A stretch of 9,779 bases of DNA from Chloroflexota bacterium (GCA_003250455.1 QKGK01000051.1:1-9779), one strand, 5' to 3'; numbered from the stretch's first letter, positions 1-7,662 are shown. Program-made: numbers and translations. The notes: generated from the letters alone by a model not told the origin.

Positions 1-1
1 G

Positions 2-460
2 ATGAACCAGGCTTTCCGGGAAAGCTTCCTGAAAGCGGAGCAAAAGATCCTCTTTGTGCCCCCGTGCATGGCCACCCCTACTGACGGAAATTGCCAGGCG
101 AAAGACACGCCTTACGGCGCACGCTGCCAACGCTGCACGCCCCGCTGCCAGGTAAACCAGGTCACCCGCTACGGGGAAAAATACGGCGTAGAGGTGTTCA
201 TGATCCCGGACTCCTTCTCCCCGTTGAGCGGAGGAGGAAGCGGCGGGCTTGCCGGGAAAAGTCTGGGTGTGGTGGGGGTCTCATGCCCGCTGACGATCGT
301 CAGCGGTGGGTGGGAGATGCGCCGGCTGGAGCTCCCGGCTCAGGGGCTGCTGCTGGACCACTGCGGCTGCTCCTGGCATTGGGATTTGGGCAAAGGGGTT
401 GTGACCGAGATCAATTTCAGGAAGCTGATCGAGATTATTGAGGGGCAAACAATGACTTAA
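2..460 (+). CDS. DUF116 family protein, C-terminal part (5' truncated by window edge)
   Basis: The visible 152 residues end at a TAA stop at 458-460. The first ATG sits at base 2 with no visible ribosome binding site, so it is probably internal and the gene should begin outside the window. Eight cysteines are visible (22, 31, 42, 45, 49, 95, 121, 123). The cluster ARCQRCTPRCQ and the later pattern LPAQGLLLDHCGCSWHW followed by a V-T-E-I-N segment match my memory of the C-terminal part of DUF116 proteins. The cysteine spacing suggests metal or Fe-S binding, but no activity can be read from the sequence and I know of no established reaction for the family. The gene converges on the DinB-like gene, with only 63 bp between the two stops. 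Family assignment is from memory of the motif pattern, not a search. Confidence 0.75.
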   Translation: MNQAFRESFLKAEQKILFVPPCMATPTDGNCQAKDTPYGARCQRCTPRCQVNQVTRYGEKYGVEVFMIPDSFSPLSGGGSGGLAGKSLGVVGVSCPLTIVSGGWEMRRLELPAQGLLLDHCGCSWHWDLGKGVVTEINFRKLIEIIEGQTMT

Positions 461-491
461 AAGAGAAAGCGGCAGGTTGTTCACCCGCCGC
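461..491 (-). terminator. Probable intrinsic terminator of the DinB-like gene
   Basis: Bases 469-477 pair with 483-491: GCGGC with GCCGC, one A-C mismatch, then GG with CC and a T-A pair, closing a 5-base loop. Read on the minus strand the stem is followed by TTTCTCTTTT, a T-rich tail, and it lies 33 bp beyond the DinB-like stop codon. On the plus strand the stem is followed by CTTGCCTGAC with no T tract, so the signal appears to serve the minus-strand gene rather than the DUF116 gene. Confidence 0.55.
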
Positions 492-523
492 CTTGCCTGA
501 CGAAATTTCATCCACAAGAAATC

Positions 524-1036
524 TTATTTTGCTACATGGTCGGTAAAGTAGCTTTCCCACGGGCCGACGCCGGCAATGAAGGGCTGCATGAGGGCGCGTT
601 CCGCCTGGACGGTGTGCATCAAATCGTGGGCAGCCCACTCGTTGAGCATCTCTTCCAGGGAGACTTTGCCCAGTTCGGCATGCACGGCTGTGCGGGGCAG
701 GTCTGCGGGGGTGAGGGTTTCCATCAAGGCCAGGCTTTCTTTGCGCAGGGCGGCAAATTCAGCGGCCAGTTCGTCAGCGGAAAGCTGGCGGGCGGAAATC
801 TCACCCTGGCTGTCAGGGTCAAATGCAGGGAAATCTTCCCCGGCCAAAAAGGCCTTGACCCGCACGGGGAAGACCCAGCGCTCGGTATCCACAAGATGCT
901 GCAGGCAGTCCAGGGCGGCCCATTCCCCCTGGGAAGGTGTGCGGTTGAGCAGTTCGTCCGGAAGGGTTCGGGTCAGATCCGTCCAGCGCACAGGGGTAGT
1001 CTGCAAGACCGTGCGGACTTCCATCAAAAGGTCCAT
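524..1036 (-). CDS. DinB-like (DinB/YfiT superfamily) protein
   Basis: This is a 170-residue protein of the usual size for the DinB-like four-helix-bundle family. The family's metal-binding histidine triad is visible as H47 (in QHLVDTE) and H137 and H141 (in AAHDLMH), with the typical GEWA segment just before helix 2. Members include thiol-dependent enzymes and many uncharacterised proteins; the sequence does not reveal a substrate. No signal peptide or membrane segment is seen, so it should be cytoplasmic. I chose the ATG at 1034-1036 because AGGAGG (1043-1048) lies six bases upstream; the open frame runs back to 1156, but that extension overlaps the end of the permease gene and has no family resemblance. 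It lies 73 bp downstream of the permease on the same strand and could be read through from it, but has a candidate promoter of its own. Confidence 0.85.
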   Translation of the reverse strand: MDLLMEVRTVLQTTPVRWTDLTRTLPDELLNRTPSQGEWAALDCLQHLVDTERWVFPVRVKAFLAGEDFPAFDPDSQGEISARQLSADELAAEFAALRKESLALMETLTPADLPRTAVHAELGKVSLEEMLNEWAAHDLMHTVQAERALMQPFIAGVGPWESYFTDHVAK

Positions 1037-1042
1037 TTCATA

Positions 1043-1048
1043 CCTCCT
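1043..1048 (-). promoter_or_regulatory. Ribosome binding site of the DinB-like gene
   Basis: AGGAGG on the minus strand, six bases before the ATG at 1036. It decides the start: the open frame extends 40 codons further upstream, but no comparable site precedes any earlier start. Confidence 0.8.
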
Positions 1049-1077
1049 AATCCAGTTGGTTGCTTTTCCTGAAAAGA

Positions 1078-1107
1078 ATTGTACCCTTAGATTGCCACCG
1101 ATGTAAG
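1078..1107 (-). promoter_or_regulatory. Candidate sigma70-type promoter of the DinB-like gene
   Basis: On the minus strand CTTACA (1102-1107, four of six to TTGACA) is followed after 18 bp by TACAAT (1078-1083, five of six to TATAAT). The -10 ends 41 bases before the chosen ATG. The -35 lies just beyond the stop codon of the upstream permease gene. This is a match by eye to the housekeeping consensus only, and chance matches of this quality are not rare. Confidence 0.4.
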
Positions 1108-1109
1108 CA

Positions 1110-4100
1110 CTAATCGCCCTGCTGCAAGCGGGGGTTGAGCACCCGGTCGAGGGCAAAGCCCATCATCGAGAAGGCGAATCCGGTCAGCAGCAGCAGCGTG
1201 ATCGGTTCCAGCACCCAGAACTTGGACCCCCAGGCGGCGCCATGGGTCAGTCCTTCGTAGATCACCTTGCCCCAGGTGGGCAGGTTGGATTTTACATTCA
1301 GCATCCCCAGGGTGGCTTCGAGGAAAATAAAGCCGGGAACCAGGGTGACCAGCTGCGGGATGATCACCGGCAGGATACGCGGGATCATGTACTTGAATAC
1401 GATGCGCCGGTTAGGTGCACCATAGGCCTGGGCCGCTTCGATAAAGCCGGCATCCTTGACCTGTAAAAAGGCCGCCCGGAAGGTTTTTGTCGGGCTGCCG
1501 AAGGCGTTCAGCACTACGATCAGAGTCAGGATCGTCCACAGGCTGGTCCCGTAGAAAGCGTAGAACAAGACCGCAATCGCCACCACCGGCAGGATCATGT
1601 TGGCTTCGGTGATACGCTGGACAATCGTATCGGCCCAGCCACCAAACCATACGCCAAAGGCGGCCATTAACATCGAAACCACCGTCGTGATCAAAGCGCC
1701 AAACAAGCCTAACCCCAGGGCAAATGGCATCCCCCATAACATGGGCACGACCAGATCGCGGCGCATAAAATCGGTGCCAGCCAGGCCATATACTTCCCCC
1801 ATGATGACCAGTTCCACATCCACTTCGGTGTCCGGCTCAAAACCAAGCACGTCTACCTGCAGGGTATAGGTCCCGGGGACAACGGTTGGCTCAACGTTTT
1901 GCGGGTCGGCGAACAAGCTGTGCAAAAGCGGTTCAGTGGATAAATCGGATTCCTGATATTGGTATGCAACCAGATGGTCTTCTACATCACGATGGTCGAT
2001 GTGATCTTTGACATTGTACACTTCAGACCGGTTCAGCCCGGCATTATCAAGAATGTATTCCTCTCCGCCCGGGGTGATCCAGGTTAGGGTGGCAAAGGGG
2101 TTTTTCCCCTCAAATTCGGTGGAAAAATACAGCTTTACTTCCTGTGGAAAAACACCGTAGGGGTAGTCAATTAAATAGGTGAAAGAATAATCCGGGTTCC
2201 CGCTAGAAGTGAGTGAAGTCTGTTTGATCTCCGGGGAAGTGATGCTGCTAATGGCGATAGTTTCCGGCAATTTATCCTTGCGGAAAAAATTAACCCATTT
2301 TGGCGACGCCGTTTTGGGGACATACCGGCTGTTATCGCTGGCATCTGTATACCAGGATACGCCAATTTCCTCATAGGGATAGCGGACAACTGCATAAAGA
2401 GACCCCAGCAGCATCACCGAAAGGATCACCAATCCCGCCACTGCGGAAGGATAGCGCAGCATCTCTTTAAATACACGCTGCACGCTGCTGGTTTTGTGCC
2501 GGGCTATCTTTGGACTGGCAGATGCGCTTTTGGAGGACTTCACCGCCTTGTCTTCCCGGATGATGATCAAGGTCAGCCAGGCGATACCAAACAGCACCAC
2601 GGCCCCTGCCAGAGTGAGAAGCACCCCTTGTGGTATCCCAGAAATTCCACTTGATACGCTGCTCAGTTCTGTTCCGGAGTCAGACATCACAGGGAGCGGT
2701 GCGCTGGCATCATAAGAGGCAATGAAATTGTTAAAAGCAGGCTGTAAGGATGGGTCTTGCTGTACTGCTTCGATGTAGGCCGACATAGCCGGGGCGGCAT
2801 TCTCTCCCATGGCTTCCAGACGGAGGCGCGCCAAACCGCTGTCCTGGTTGGTATTAAAGGAATCGACCACCATCTGGATGTAGTCTTGCTGGAAACCGGT
2901 ATATAACGCCTGGGGATCAGCATCGATGTAAGTGGTGGGCCAAACCACCCACCCCAGAATTACTCCTGCAGCGCCACCAAGCAGCAGCCCAATGATGATC
3001 GATAGGCGGGTTCGTAAAGAAAGCCCCGATCGAACGTCAGGTTTTTCCCGGGCGCTTATCCCCCGCAGCCAATCCAGGGGCTGGAAACGTCGCTTATGCC
3101 GGATCGCCCGCAGGCGGTTTTCTCCTCCACTCAGGCGGATACGGGGGTCCACAAGGGCGTAAGAGAAATCCAGCAGCAGCACTACAAGCCCCAAAATATA
3201 GGCAAACAGCACCACTATCCCGACAACCAGGTTCATATCCCCGGGGAAGAACGACTCGCCAAAATAGTTTGGCAGCGCGGTGATATACATCTTGCCAATA
3301 CCATCCCAATTAAAGACTACCTCCAGGGCGGTGGCCATCTGCCAGAAGCTGACAAGCGTAAGGGCAAAGCTGGTAATCACGTAGGGCATAGAAGGCTTTA
3401 AAATGTATTTGTTTTGGATCACCTGATTTGAAAGCCCTTTAGCCACCGCATATTCCACATAGTCCTCATTGGAATAGATCATGAAGTAATTGCGCCAGGT
3501 ATACACCAACTGGAACAACAAGCTGAGAAAAATTGCAGAGGCAGGCAGGATGACATGTTTGGCGCGACTGAGGAACATTCCTTGTGCTGTATCAGGTAAG
3601 GGGTTATCGACCATCCCACTGGGGGGGAGCAGCCGAAAAGTAACTGCAAAGACCAAAACCAACAAAACTCCATGTACCCAGCTTGGCACAGAAGAGAGTG
3701 GTGAAAGCATATTCATGATCTTGTCGATCCAGTTGCCATAATTGCGAGAGAGGTACAGCGACAGGGGAATGCCCAATACAAAGACGAAAAAGTCTGCCGT
3801 CCCGACCAGCAACAACGTATTTGGCAGCCGGGAGAGCAAAATATCTTTAACTTCTGCGGTGCGTTCCCCCATCCAATAAACGGAACGCAAGTGGGTAAAG
3901 ACCGATTCACCCAGATCGAGATGCAGGGCTTTCCAGGTGTATTTCAGGTATTTTGGGAGAAACGGGTCATTCAGGCCGGCCTCTTCAGCCAGTTCCAGCG
4001 CTCTTTCATGGACCCGTTCATCCCCACCGAAAGCAAACCCGTGTAGGCCATAGAGTTCTCTGCGGGCCTGGCTTTCCAGTGTATCCATGAAGGCGATATC

Positions 4101-4283
4101 CAGTCCCCCGCCTTTATTGGCGACCACCACAGCAAAGAAAACGCCCAGGACTATCGTTACACCGATAGTAAGGATGCGTACTAGGATATAAAGAAACACC
4201 CGGCGGAACGTGCTGGGTGCTTTTTTCTCAATGTTTTCCTCAGCCTGTTTTGTGCTCATACGTTCACTTTGTTGGTTGTCCAA
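1110..4283 (-). CDS. Fused DppB-DppC type ABC transporter permease with two extra ectodomains (copy A)
   Basis: A peptide/nickel-type importer permease of 1057 residues; a separate DppB plus DppC total about 620. Residues 1-377 are the DppB-like half: a membrane segment at about 29-55, an outer loop with AEEAGLNDP (about 99-107) and DLGES (123-127), five more membrane segments, and an EAA-type loop with AKGLS (281-285). Residues 427-449 and 552-576 are two additional membrane segments enclosing a helical ectodomain. The DppC-like half starts with a membrane segment at about 615-635, then a beta-rich outer domain (about 636-832), GTDFMRRD (836-843), five membrane segments and an EAA loop (EAAQAYGAP, 949-957). 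The even number of linker crossings keeps both halves correctly oriented. I chose a TTG start at 4283, with AAAGGA seven bases upstream, because the paralog has the same TTG-GAC start; ATG at 4316 lacks a ribosome binding site, and ATG at 4259 is a weaker alternative. Substrate unknown; ATPase and binding protein are not in the window. Confidence 0.88.
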   Translation of the reverse strand: MDNQQSERMSTKQAEENIEKKAPSTFRRVFLYILVRILTIGVTIVLGVFFAVVVANKGGGLDIAFMDTLESQARRELYGLHGFAFGGDERVHERALELAEEAGLNDPFLPKYLKYTWKALHLDLGESVFTHLRSVYWMGERTAEVKDILLSRLPNTLLLVGTADFFVFVLGIPLSLYLSRNYGNWIDKIMNMLSPLSSVPSWVHGVLLVLVFAVTFRLLPPSGMVDNPLPDTAQGMFLSRAKHVILPASAIFLSLLFQLVYTWRNYFMIYSNEDYVEYAVAKGLSNQVIQNKYILKPSMPYVITSFALTLVSFWQMATALEVVFNWDGIGKMYITALPNYFGESFFPGDMNLVVGIVVLFAYILGLVVLLLDFSYALVDPRIRLSGGENRLRAIRHKRRFQPLDWLRGISAREKPDVRSGLSLRTRLSIIIGLLLGGAAGVILGWVVWPTTYIDADPQALYTGFQQDYIQMVVDSFNTNQDSGLARLRLEAMGENAAPAMSAYIEAVQQDPSLQPAFNNFIASYDASAPLPVMSDSGTELSSVSSGISGIPQGVLLTLAGAVVLFGIAWLTLIIIREDKAVKSSKSASASPKIARHKTSSVQRVFKEMLRYPSAVAGLVILSVMLLGSLYAVVRYPYEEIGVSWYTDASDNSRYVPKTASPKWVNFFRKDKLPETIAISSITSPEIKQTSLTSSGNPDYSFTYLIDYPYGVFPQEVKLYFSTEFEGKNPFATLTWITPGGEEYILDNAGLNRSEVYNVKDHIDHRDVEDHLVAYQYQESDLSTEPLLHSLFADPQNVEPTVVPGTYTLQVDVLGFEPDTEVDVELVIMGEVYGLAGTDFMRRDLVVPMLWGMPFALGLGLFGALITTVVSMLMAAFGVWFGGWADTIVQRITEANMILPVVAIAVLFYAFYGTSLWTILTLIVVLNAFGSPTKTFRAAFLQVKDAGFIEAAQAYGAPNRRIVFKYMIPRILPVIIPQLVTLVPGFIFLEATLGMLNVKSNLPTWGKVIYEGLTHGAAWGSKFWVLEPITLLLLTGFAFSMMGFALDRVLNPRLQQGD

Positions 4284-4290
4284 TGAATGT

Positions 4291-4296
4291 TCCTTT
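4291..4296 (-). promoter_or_regulatory. Ribosome binding site supporting a TTG start of permease copy A
   Basis: AAAGGA on the minus strand, seven bases before TTG at 4283. The nearest ATG alternatives (4316 and 4259) have no comparable purine-rich site. The match is weaker than in copy B, so the start rests mainly on agreement between the two copies. Confidence 0.5.
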
Positions 4297-4339
4297 GTAG
4301 AGATGCAGGTTGCCATGAATGGAAATTCTTGATTGTTCC

Positions 4340-4377
4340 ATTAGTATAGCTGGTGAAAATTAATTTGGGATTAATAA
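4340..4377 (-). promoter_or_regulatory. Promoter-like box upstream of permease copy A, shared with copy B
   Basis: This 38-bp segment aligns without gaps to 7663-7700 upstream of copy B, with 29 identical bases. On the minus strand it contains TATACT (4343-4348, five of six to TATAAT), 59 bases before the TTG start, preceded by TTAATTTTC and, 11 bp further up, TTAATC. No good -35 lies 16-18 bp upstream of TATACT. Two TTAAT elements one helical turn apart where the -35 should be fit an activator-dependent promoter or an operator; that is inference. Confidence 0.5.
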
Positions 4378-4429
4378 TATCACCCTTTGCAAGATGCTGA
4401 ACATTTACGATCAGCCAGTCCGGGTAACT

Positions 4430-7400
4430 CTATTTTCCTTCCTGCAGCCGGGGGTTGAGCACGCGGTCAAGGGCAAAACCCATCATCGAGAAAGCGAACC
4501 CGGTCAGCAGCAGGAGCGTGATCGGTTCCAACACCCAGAACTTGGAACCCCAGGCCGAGCCGTATCTCAGACCTTCGTAGATCACCCTGCCCCATGTAGG
4601 CAGATCGGATTTCACATTCATCATGCCCAGGGTAGCCTCCAGGAAAATGAACCCCGGAATGAGGGTTACCAGCTGCGGGATCATGACTGGCAGAATGCGC
4701 GGGATCATGTACTTAAAGATGATCCTGCTGTTGGGTGCGCCGTAAGCCTGGGCGGCCTCGATATACCCGGCATCCTTGACCTGCAAAAAAGCCGCCCGGA
4801 AGGTTTTTGTCGGGCTGCCAAAGGCATTCAGCACGACGATGAGAGTCAGGATCGTCCATAAACTGGCCCCGTAGAATGAATAGAACAAGATCGCAACCGC
4901 TACAACTGGCAGGATCATATTGGCTTCGGTAATGCGTTGTACGAGGGCATCTGCCCAACCGCCAAACCACACGCCAAATGCAGCAACCAGCATAGAAACG
5001 ATGGTGGTAATTAATGCCCCAAAAAGGCCCAAACCCAAAGCAAAGGGCATCCCCCACAGCATCGGCACGATCAGGTCCCGCCGCATAAAATCGGTACCAG
5101 CCAAGCCGTATGTTTGGCCCATGACCACCAATTCCACATTGACTTCGGTGTCCGGTTCAAAGGCCAGCACATCCACCTGCAGCGTATAGGTGCCGGGGAC
5201 CACCTCGGGTTCCGCAGCATTGGGATTGGCAAAAATTCCGTGAAGCAGCGGTTCAGCGGAAATATCATTTTCCTGGTATTTATAATCAATCAAATGATCA
5301 TTGAGATCGCGGCGGTCGATGTTTTCAGCGAGATCATAGACTTCACTCCTGTTCAGGCCAGCATTCGCCAGGGCAAATTCGCGACCGTCCGGGGTGGTCC
5401 AGGTGAAGGTCGCAAATGGATTTTTTGATTCGAATTCAGTGGTAAAGTACAACTTTGTTTCCTGAGGAAAGCTGTTATATGGATAGTCGATCACAAAAGT
5501 AAACGAATAGTCCGGATTTCCCTTTGAAGAGAGTGTCATGCTCTTGATTTCCGGCGAGGTCTCGCTGTCGATCACAATCGTTTCCGGCAGTTTGTTTTTC
5601 CGGAAGAAATTGATCCACTTGGGCGAAGCTGTCTTGGGGACATATTGGCTGTTGTAGGAGGCATCGGTATACCAGGTGGTGCCAATTTCCTCGTAGGGAT
5701 AGCGCACCACCGCATATAACGACCCGACCAGCAGGATTAAGAGGATCACTAAACCAACTGCAGCCGAGGGATAGCGCATCATTTCCGTAAATACACGCTG
5801 CAGGCGGCTGCTCTGTTTGTAGGAGATTTGTGTTTCGCTCCGAACAGATTGTGGGTTTTTCTTTTTCTCTATGATCCGAACGATCCACCTGACCAACAGC
5901 CAGCCAAAACCAACGGCCGCACCCGCTCCCAGGATGACAAGCACAACCCAAGCAGCATTTCCGGCATCACTGCTTTCAGGTTCACCTGTTAGGTCGGCTG
6001 CCGGAACACGGGTAGGGAGCTGCGCGCTGGAGCGGTAATTTTCCAGAAAATTAGCTAAGGCTGGCTCAAAAGAAGGGTCTTGCTGGACCGCTTCAATGTA
6101 GGCCGCCATTGCCGGGGCAGCCTGATCTCCCAGCGCTTCCAGACGCAGCCGCGCCAGGCCGCTATCCTGGTTGGTGTTAAATGAGTCCACGACCATTTGG
6201 ATATAGTCTTCCCGAAAATTTTGGTGCAGCATATCAGGAGCAGCATCAGTATATGCTACCGGCCATACACCCCAACCCAATGCCCCCCCTGCCAAAACGC
6301 CAATCAGCAATCCGGCAAGGATTAACAATCTTGCAGAAAGGGAAAAACGGGGGACAGCATGTGTGACAGCATTTGCCGATTTGCGGACCCAGTCAAGCGG
6401 TTGGAAACGCCCCTTGTATCGGGTTGCCCGTATTCTGCTTCCTCCCCCCCCCATGCGGATGCGCGGGTCCACAATCGCGTAGGCGACATCCAACAGGAGC
6501 ACAACCATGCCCAGGAGATAGGCAAAGAGCACCACGATCCCGATGATCAAGCCCATATCTCCTGGGTAGAAGGACTCCCCCCAGTAGTTAGGCAAAGCGG
6601 CGACATACATTCTTCCGATACCGTCCCAACTCACAGCGACCTCCATGGCGGTGGTCATTTGCCAAAAGCCGACCAGGGTGAGTGCAAAGCTGGTGATCAC
6701 ATAGGGCAGGGAAGGACGCAAAATGTATTGGCGCTGAATTACCTTACCGGAAAGGCCCTGGGCTACTGCCAGATCTACATAATCCTCGTTGGAATAGATC
6801 ATGAAATAGTTGCGCCAGGTATATACCAACTGAAACATCAGGTTGAGGAAAATGGCTATAGCGGGCAGGATGAGGTGCCGCAGACGGCTGATGAAAATGC
6901 CCAGAGACGTGTCTGGTACGGGATTATCGATCATCCCACCGGGAGGCAGTATCCGAAAGGTGATCGCAAATATCACGATCAGCATTATGCCATGTACCCA
7001 ACTTGGCACCGAAGAGAGCGGAGAAAGTAAATTCAGGAGTTTATCAATCCAATTGCCGTAATTCCGCGAGAGATACAACGATAGGGGAATCCCCACGACA
7101 AATACCAGAAAGTCAGCCGTCCCAACCAACAAGAGGGTATTGGGCAGGCGATCGATAAGAATGTCTTTTACTGCTGCACTTTGTTGTCCCAACCAATATG
7201 CGGTTCGTTGCCGGGCAAAGATGGCATTCCCAAGGTCCAGGCGGAGGGCAGCCCAGGTATATTTGAGGTGTTTCTCTAAATAGGGGTCATTCAGACCTGC
7301 TTCCTCTGCGAGCTGCTGAAAAATCTTATGTACCTCAGCATCCTGTTCGTCTGAAAAATACGAATAACCGGAAGATGCGGCCTGGCGGCGGGCTTCCCGC

Positions 7401-7609
7401 TGCAACCGGTCTCTGACCGTGTTATCAAAACCCTTGCCCTTATTAGCGACTACAATCGCTAAAAACACCCCCACGACGATCGTGATACCAATCGTGACAA
7501 TACGTACGATGCTATAAGTGAATACGCGGCGAAATGTGCTGGGAGGTTTTTTCGAAATGCCCTCCGCTGAGCCGTTATTGCCTGCTTCTCTCTGCCGTTG
7601 GCCGTCCAA
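4430..7609 (-). CDS. Fused DppB-DppC type ABC transporter permease with two extra ectodomains (copy B)
   Basis: The paralog of the downstream permease, 1059 residues with the same order of parts. The DppB-like half has a membrane segment at about 31-56, AEEAGLNDP (about 101-109) and an EAA-type loop with AQGLS (283-287). The linker has membrane segments at about 427-451 and 552-579 around a helical ectodomain. The DppC-like half has a membrane segment at about 615-637, a beta-rich outer domain (638-834), GTDFMRRD (838-845) and EAAQAYGAP (951-959). By eye only about 22 of the last 226 residues differ from copy A. The first outer loop and the stretch around linker membrane segment 8 differ much more. 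The TTG start at 7609 is favoured because AGGAGG sits five bases upstream; the in-frame ATG at 7624 lies on the far side of that site, and the longest frame start at 7663 falls inside the promoter box. The role is probably uptake of peptides or similar solutes, with partners encoded elsewhere. Confidence 0.88.
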   Translation of the reverse strand: MDGQRQREAGNNGSAEGISKKPPSTFRRVFTYSIVRIVTIGITIVVGVFLAIVVANKGKGFDNTVRDRLQREARRQAASSGYSYFSDEQDAEVHKIFQQLAEEAGLNDPYLEKHLKYTWAALRLDLGNAIFARQRTAYWLGQQSAAVKDILIDRLPNTLLLVGTADFLVFVVGIPLSLYLSRNYGNWIDKLLNLLSPLSSVPSWVHGIMLIVIFAITFRILPPGGMIDNPVPDTSLGIFISRLRHLILPAIAIFLNLMFQLVYTWRNYFMIYSNEDYVDLAVAQGLSGKVIQRQYILRPSLPYVITSFALTLVGFWQMTTAMEVAVSWDGIGRMYVAALPNYWGESFYPGDMGLIIGIVVLFAYLLGMVVLLLDVAYAIVDPRIRMGGGGSRIRATRYKGRFQPLDWVRKSANAVTHAVPRFSLSARLLILAGLLIGVLAGGALGWGVWPVAYTDAAPDMLHQNFREDYIQMVVDSFNTNQDSGLARLRLEALGDQAAPAMAAYIEAVQQDPSFEPALANFLENYRSSAQLPTRVPAADLTGEPESSDAGNAAWVVLVILGAGAAVGFGWLLVRWIVRIIEKKKNPQSVRSETQISYKQSSRLQRVFTEMMRYPSAAVGLVILLILLVGSLYAVVRYPYEEIGTTWYTDASYNSQYVPKTASPKWINFFRKNKLPETIVIDSETSPEIKSMTLSSKGNPDYSFTFVIDYPYNSFPQETKLYFTTEFESKNPFATFTWTTPDGREFALANAGLNRSEVYDLAENIDRRDLNDHLIDYKYQENDISAEPLLHGIFANPNAAEPEVVPGTYTLQVDVLAFEPDTEVNVELVVMGQTYGLAGTDFMRRDLIVPMLWGMPFALGLGLFGALITTIVSMLVAAFGVWFGGWADALVQRITEANMILPVVAVAILFYSFYGASLWTILTLIVVLNAFGSPTKTFRAAFLQVKDAGYIEAAQAYGAPNSRIIFKYMIPRILPVMIPQLVTLIPGFIFLEATLGMMNVKSDLPTWGRVIYEGLRYGSAWGSKFWVLEPITLLLLTGFAFSMMGFALDRVLNPRLQEGK

Positions 7610-7614
7610 TGCAC

Positions 7615-7620
7615 CCTCCT
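7615..7620 (-). promoter_or_regulatory. Ribosome binding site fixing a TTG start of permease copy B
   Basis: AGGAGG (within GGAGGAGG, 7615-7622) on the minus strand, five bases before TTG at 7609. It is the only strong site near the 5' end of this gene and rules against the upstream ATG codons at 7624 and 7639. Confidence 0.75.
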
Positions 7621-7662
7621 CCATAGCTGTATCGATCATCTGACAGAAGGTATTTCCTCTCA

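Noticed and set aside
1063..1076. CTTTT-CCTG-AAAAG hairpin between permease copy A and the DinB-like gene
   Set aside because: A five-pair, A-T dominated stem without a tail; it could not serve as a terminator.
536..1106. Two plus-strand frames of about 177 codons
   Set aside because: Both are antisense to the DinB-like gene, which has the histidine triad and a strong ribosome binding site.
1037..1156. N-terminal extension of the DinB-like protein to 210 residues
   Set aside because: The extension overlaps the end of the permease gene, crosses the ribosome binding site and promoter candidate, and does not look like DinB sequence.
4396..4417. Hairpin GCTGA/TCAGC after permease copy B as a terminator
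   Set aside because: Five pairs with a roughly 10-base loop and no T-rich tail; too weak to support.
1110..7609. Recent gene conversion between the permease copies
   Set aside because: Exact DNA runs are short, and even the most conserved protein block has many synonymous differences, so selection on the protein explains the similarity better.
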